Assembly (NCBI GenBank): GCA_947177395.1
Contig: CAMWUI010000003.1
Location: 42,818 to 106,817 of the forward strand
Length of the DNA: 64,000 bases
Direction of reading: 5' to 3'
Source of the DNA: an uncultured Paraprevotella sp.
Lineage (GTDB): Bacteria > Bacteroidota > Bacteroidia > Bacteroidales > Bacteroidaceae
The position numbers were made by a program, and so were the translations under genes. Shown here one piece after another: positions 61,035-64,000 of the stretch (its first letter is position 1; each line of letters starts with the position of its first letter). The notes under the pieces are model-generated. The model did no database searches and was not told where the DNA came from. It worked only from the letters and a program-made list of their open reading frames with translations.

Positions 61035-63920
61035 ATGAGAATCAAAGCATTAGCATCTTTAGGCCTTCTCATCGGCAGTTTGGGGACGGCAACGGCCCAG
61101 ACCGTCACCATCTCCCCCATCCCGCAGAGCGTGGAATGGAGTTCAAAGGCTTTCGACAAAACAACTTCCTTTACACTCACAGGCGCGGAAACAGCGGATA
61201 GCGAAGCTGTGGACGTCCTGAAAAAACATTTCACCACCACCGGAGGAGATGTGGAAATCATTATCGGAGAACGGGGCGACGAAACCATCGCAGCCTACGA
61301 AACTTTCATCCCTCAGAAAAACGAAGGGTACTATCTGAAAGTGGAACCGGGAAAGGTCGTCATTGCCGGCAACGACGGGGCAGGAACTTTCTATGGCGTA
61401 CAATCATTCCTGCAAATCGCAGCCCAACCGGAAGTAATGGGAGTCACCCTCACCGACTGGCCAATGACAACAAAGCGCGGTGTCATCGAGGGATTCTACG
61501 GAAATCCGTGGAGCTTCGAGAACCGCAAAAGCCAGTTTGAATTCTATGGTGCCAACAAGATGAACATCTACATCTACGGTCCCAAGGATGACGTCTACCA
61601 CCACAGCCGCTGGTACGAGCCTTATCCCGAGGCCGAAGCCCGTCGGATGCAGGAACTGGTGAAGTGCGCCACGGACAACAAGGTGAAGTTCGTCTGGGCC
61701 ATGCACCCCAGCAACTCGATATCTTCGGATTCAGACAAGCAGAAAGCACTGAGCAAGTTCGAGCAGATGTACGGCTTGGGCGTGCGCGCCTTCGCCATCT
61801 TCTTCGACGATATTTCGGCCAATAGCGTGAACGACCAGGTGGCCTACCTCAACTTCCTTACGGATGAATTCGTCAATAAAAAAGGCGATGTGGAACCAAT
61901 GATTGTATGTCCCACACAGTACAACAAAGCTTGGTCGGGCGGCGATTATCTCTCCATCATGGGGGCACAACTCTACCCCGATATAGAGATTATGTGGACG
62001 GGCAACTCCGTGTGCGACATGATACAGAAGGCCGACACCGACTGGATAAAAGGGCAGACGGGGCGCAAGCCGTTCATCTGGCTCAACTATCCCGTGAACG
62101 ACTACGGCCAGCACAACCTGCTGATGGGTCCGCTCGTCGACAACGGCACGAACATCTACGACCAGGTGAGCGCTTTCTGTTCCAACCCGATGCAGTATGC
62201 CGAGGCCTCCAAGGTGGTGCTCTACAGCATTGCCGACTACACATGGAACCCTTCGGCTTTCGAACCGCTCTCCGCATGGGACCGCGCCATCGCCTACCTC
62301 ATGCCCGAACATGCCGAAGCTTTTGACATTTTCTGCAAGAGCAATGTAGACGTAGCATCCAGCGTTCACGGACTGCGCATCTACCACGAAACGCCCGAAT
62401 TCAAGTCGCTCATCGAGAAGCACACAGAGCTGATAAATCCGGAGACCGCAGCTGCCCTGGCTACCTATTTCGCCAAAACAAAGGCTGCGGCAGAAGAATT
62501 ACTTGCCCTCGAAGGACAGTCTGCCATGGTAGATGAAATCAAGGAGTTCCTGCAATATTTCCACTATCAGGCCATACGCGGAGAGAAAATCGCTGAAATG
62601 AGTACGGCTCTTATCAACAACAATCCGGAGAAATTCATCGAAGCGTACACCGAATACAAGACTGCCGAAGAATCGGCCGACCAGCTCGTGAGCCGCGACT
62701 TCCAGGGTTCCATCCAATCGGTGAAGCCCCATACGGCCACACTTTATGTAGAGCCTTTCATCAAAAAATCTGTCCTCGAGTTGGTAACGTTATTTAAAGA
62801 GTCCGGAGCGGAATACCCCGACGGGCTCTTCCCCCAAATGCTATTGGAGAACGGTACATATTTTATCAAAGTGAACGGCAAGTATCTCACCAACTTGGCC
62901 GGTAGCAGCATGCCGACTTTCCAATCCGAGATAGACAACATCAACGAAGGCCGTCAACGCTGGTTGATCTCGCTCGACGTCACCACTGAACGGTATAAAA
63001 TCGTGAACGAATGGGACAAACGGTATGTCAACGAGAACGGTATGTTCAGTGCAGGTTCCAGCAATCCGTACGAAGCCGTATGGCACACCTACAACCTCTA
63101 TCGCATGAATGGCAAATATGCCATACAGAATGCAGGCAGCGCCGGCGACAAATACTGGACTGCCAATGACACACGCATCAGCAAGAGTGCAAGCAACACG
63201 CTCGAATACAGCAATTTCATATTTGAGATTGTGCCTACGGAAGGAACCGTCAACCATCCGACCATCAACAACGCCAAGGGGGACTTTTACTATATCCTGA
63301 ACCCCGAAGGGAAGTGTCTCGCCAACACCAACCCGAACAAGGCCGGCGGCACGCCTACGTTCCAGACACGCGAAAAGAATGCCATACGCAGCCAGCTGTG
63401 GACATTCGACATCGACAAAGCCAGCGGACGCTTCAAAATCCTCAGCGCATCGGACAATAAGTACATCAACGAGCTGGGCAACTTCGGCACAAACAGCTAT
63501 GACGCCGCCTGGAACACATATACGATAACCGAGTTCGGCGGCCTGTTCTCTATCCAGAACGGCGGAGAGGCCGGAACAAACTACTGGTACATCAACGGCG
63601 ACCGCATCTCCAAGAAAGCCATGGAACGCAGCGAAAGCTATCTGTTCCGTATCGTGCATTACAAGGTTGCGACGGCGACGGGCATCAGCAGTCCGGACAG
63701 CCCGGCTGCCGCCATCGATATCAAGGCGGAAGGCGGAAGGCTGACCGTAAAAAGCGATTCCAAGGTAAAAAGCATCACCATCAGTACCCTGGACGGCAAA
63801 CTGGTTGCAGAAAGCAGAAACTCCGGGGAAATCAGCATCAACGGGCTTCCGCGACACACATACATCGTCGACGCGGTATGCGAGAACGGACACCGCACCG
63901 TGAAAATGCAGCTGCCCTGA
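61035..63920 (+). CDS. GH84 beta-N-acetylglucosaminidase (O-GlcNAcase-like), secreted
   Basis: A 961-residue enzyme. Signal peptide 1-21 (ending TATAQ), an N-terminal GH20-domain-2-like part (about 25-140), then the GH84 barrel: RGVIEGFYGNPWS (148-160), and the catalytic aspartate pair D258-D259 in FAIFFDDIS, as in the Bacteroides O-GlcNAcase family. A helical region follows (about 430-570), then two similar beta-trefoil-like modules of about 130 residues (about 600-750 and 755-880), and a C-terminal beta-sandwich (about 890-961) that resembles a secretion-type C-terminal domain. It removes GlcNAc from host glycans or glycoproteins. Confidence 0.93.
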   Translation: MRIKALASLGLLIGSLGTATAQTVTISPIPQSVEWSSKAFDKTTSFTLTGAETADSEAVDVLKKHFTTTGGDVEIIIGERGDETIAAYETFIPQKNEGYYLKVEPGKVVIAGNDGAGTFYGVQSFLQIAAQPEVMGVTLTDWPMTTKRGVIEGFYGNPWSFENRKSQFEFYGANKMNIYIYGPKDDVYHHSRWYEPYPEAEARRMQELVKCATDNKVKFVWAMHPSNSISSDSDKQKALSKFEQMYGLGVRAFAIFFDDISANSVNDQVAYLNFLTDEFVNKKGDVEPMIVCPTQYNKAWSGGDYLSIMGAQLYPDIEIMWTGNSVCDMIQKADTDWIKGQTGRKPFIWLNYPVNDYGQHNLLMGPLVDNGTNIYDQVSAFCSNPMQYAEASKVVLYSIADYTWNPSAFEPLSAWDRAIAYLMPEHAEAFDIFCKSNVDVASSVHGLRIYHETPEFKSLIEKHTELINPETAAALATYFAKTKAAAEELLALEGQSAMVDEIKEFLQYFHYQAIRGEKIAEMSTALINNNPEKFIEAYTEYKTAEESADQLVSRDFQGSIQSVKPHTATLYVEPFIKKSVLELVTLFKESGAEYPDGLFPQMLLENGTYFIKVNGKYLTNLAGSSMPTFQSEIDNINEGRQRWLISLDVTTERYKIVNEWDKRYVNENGMFSAGSSNPYEAVWHTYNLYRMNGKYAIQNAGSAGDKYWTANDTRISKSASNTLEYSNFIFEIVPTEGTVNHPTINNAKGDFYYILNPEGKCLANTNPNKAGGTPTFQTREKNAIRSQLWTFDIDKASGRFKILSASDNKYINELGNFGTNSYDAAWNTYTITEFGGLFSIQNGGEAGTNYWYINGDRISKKAMERSESYLFRIVHYKVATATGISSPDSPAAAIDIKAEGGRLTVKSDSKVKSITISTLDGKLVAESRNSGEISINGLPRHTYIVDAVCENGHRTVKMQLP

Positions 63921-63946
63921 TGCCTTCGGTATCCTATATATCGACA

Positions 63947-63987
63947 AGAGGCTGTCTAACAACTGAAGTTAGGCAGTCTCTGTTTTT
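63947..63987 (+). terminator. Terminator after the GH84 gene
   Basis: AGAGGCTGTCTAAC (63947-63960) pairs with GTTAGGCAGTCTCT (63968-63981) with two G-T pairs, then GTTTTTG. Confidence 0.75.
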
Positions 63988-64000
63988 GTGTAAAACCTAG

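Noticed and set aside
63947..63987. End of an insertion sequence
   Set aside because: The inverted repeat with a T-run is fully explained as the GH84 terminator; no transposase is seen before the window ends.

Overview
The window is Bacteroidales DNA, most likely Bacteroides or a close relative. The sequence shows repeated Bacteroidetes-type -7 boxes (TAnnTTTG) just upstream of genes, families typical of the order (DUF2723, DUF4271, DUF3098, a THUMP-like methyltransferase, GH84 and GH95 glycosidases, prolyl tripeptidyl peptidase), and tRNAs whose CCA end is not encoded.

Positions 1 to about 24.43 kb are the right-hand part of an integrated genomic island. Its right boundary is a 3' tRNA-Met fragment (24386-24428), with a tyrosine integrase just inside it; the left end lies outside the window. 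The island is mostly defence cargo, all read leftwards. (a) A Wadjet type I jetABCD operon (825-7056) is preceded without a break by an XRE regulator, an HNH nuclease and a methyltransferase-HIT fusion (7071-9331). (b) An eight-ORF cluster (9510-18882) holds an MBL-fold protein, a trypsin-like protease/STAND NTPase split from its C-terminal half by a frameshift at an A6 run, two small paralogous proteins, an all-helical protein and a DUF4365 nuclease. It resembles Avs/EACC-type conflict systems but its full composition is unfamiliar to me. (c) Then come an AAA/DUF4143 ATPase, an unrecognised 419-residue protein, an ORF6N protein and the integrase.

From 24.5 kb on the content is chromosomal. 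24.6-28.6 kb: a hypothetical protein, a DUF5009 membrane acyltransferase-like protein, a VanX-type dipeptidase and a THUMP-like methyltransferase whose 3' end runs into a 23-bp tandem repeat. 28.6-33.6 kb: an AraC regulator, a NodB deacetylase and a DUF2723 membrane protein. 33.6-42.6 kb: an eight-gene leftward operon from cysE through an RNA methyltransferase, a prolyl peptidase, purD and membrane proteins to a metal ABC transporter pair. 42.7-49.4 kb: two tRNA-Gln genes, tyrS, and a tightly packed operon metK-LOG-DUF4271-hemD-rnpA-yidD-tatD whose leader carries a SAM-II-like riboswitch. 49.5-52 kb: a GH95 fucosidase. 52.1-58.3 kb: a small membrane protein, then miaB, ftsX, DUF3098, uppP, truB, queA, folK. 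58.6-64 kb: an acetyl-CoA hydrolase/CoA-transferase, a repeat-rich 0.87-kb gap with a 24-bp tandem array and a long GT/CA inverted repeat, and a GH84 hexosaminidase.

The most notable points are the split protease-STAND operon with its paired small paralogues, the HTH/HNH/methyltransferase-HIT module fused to Wadjet, the riboswitch heading a mixed metK-rnpA operon, and the long inverted repeat upstream of GH84.
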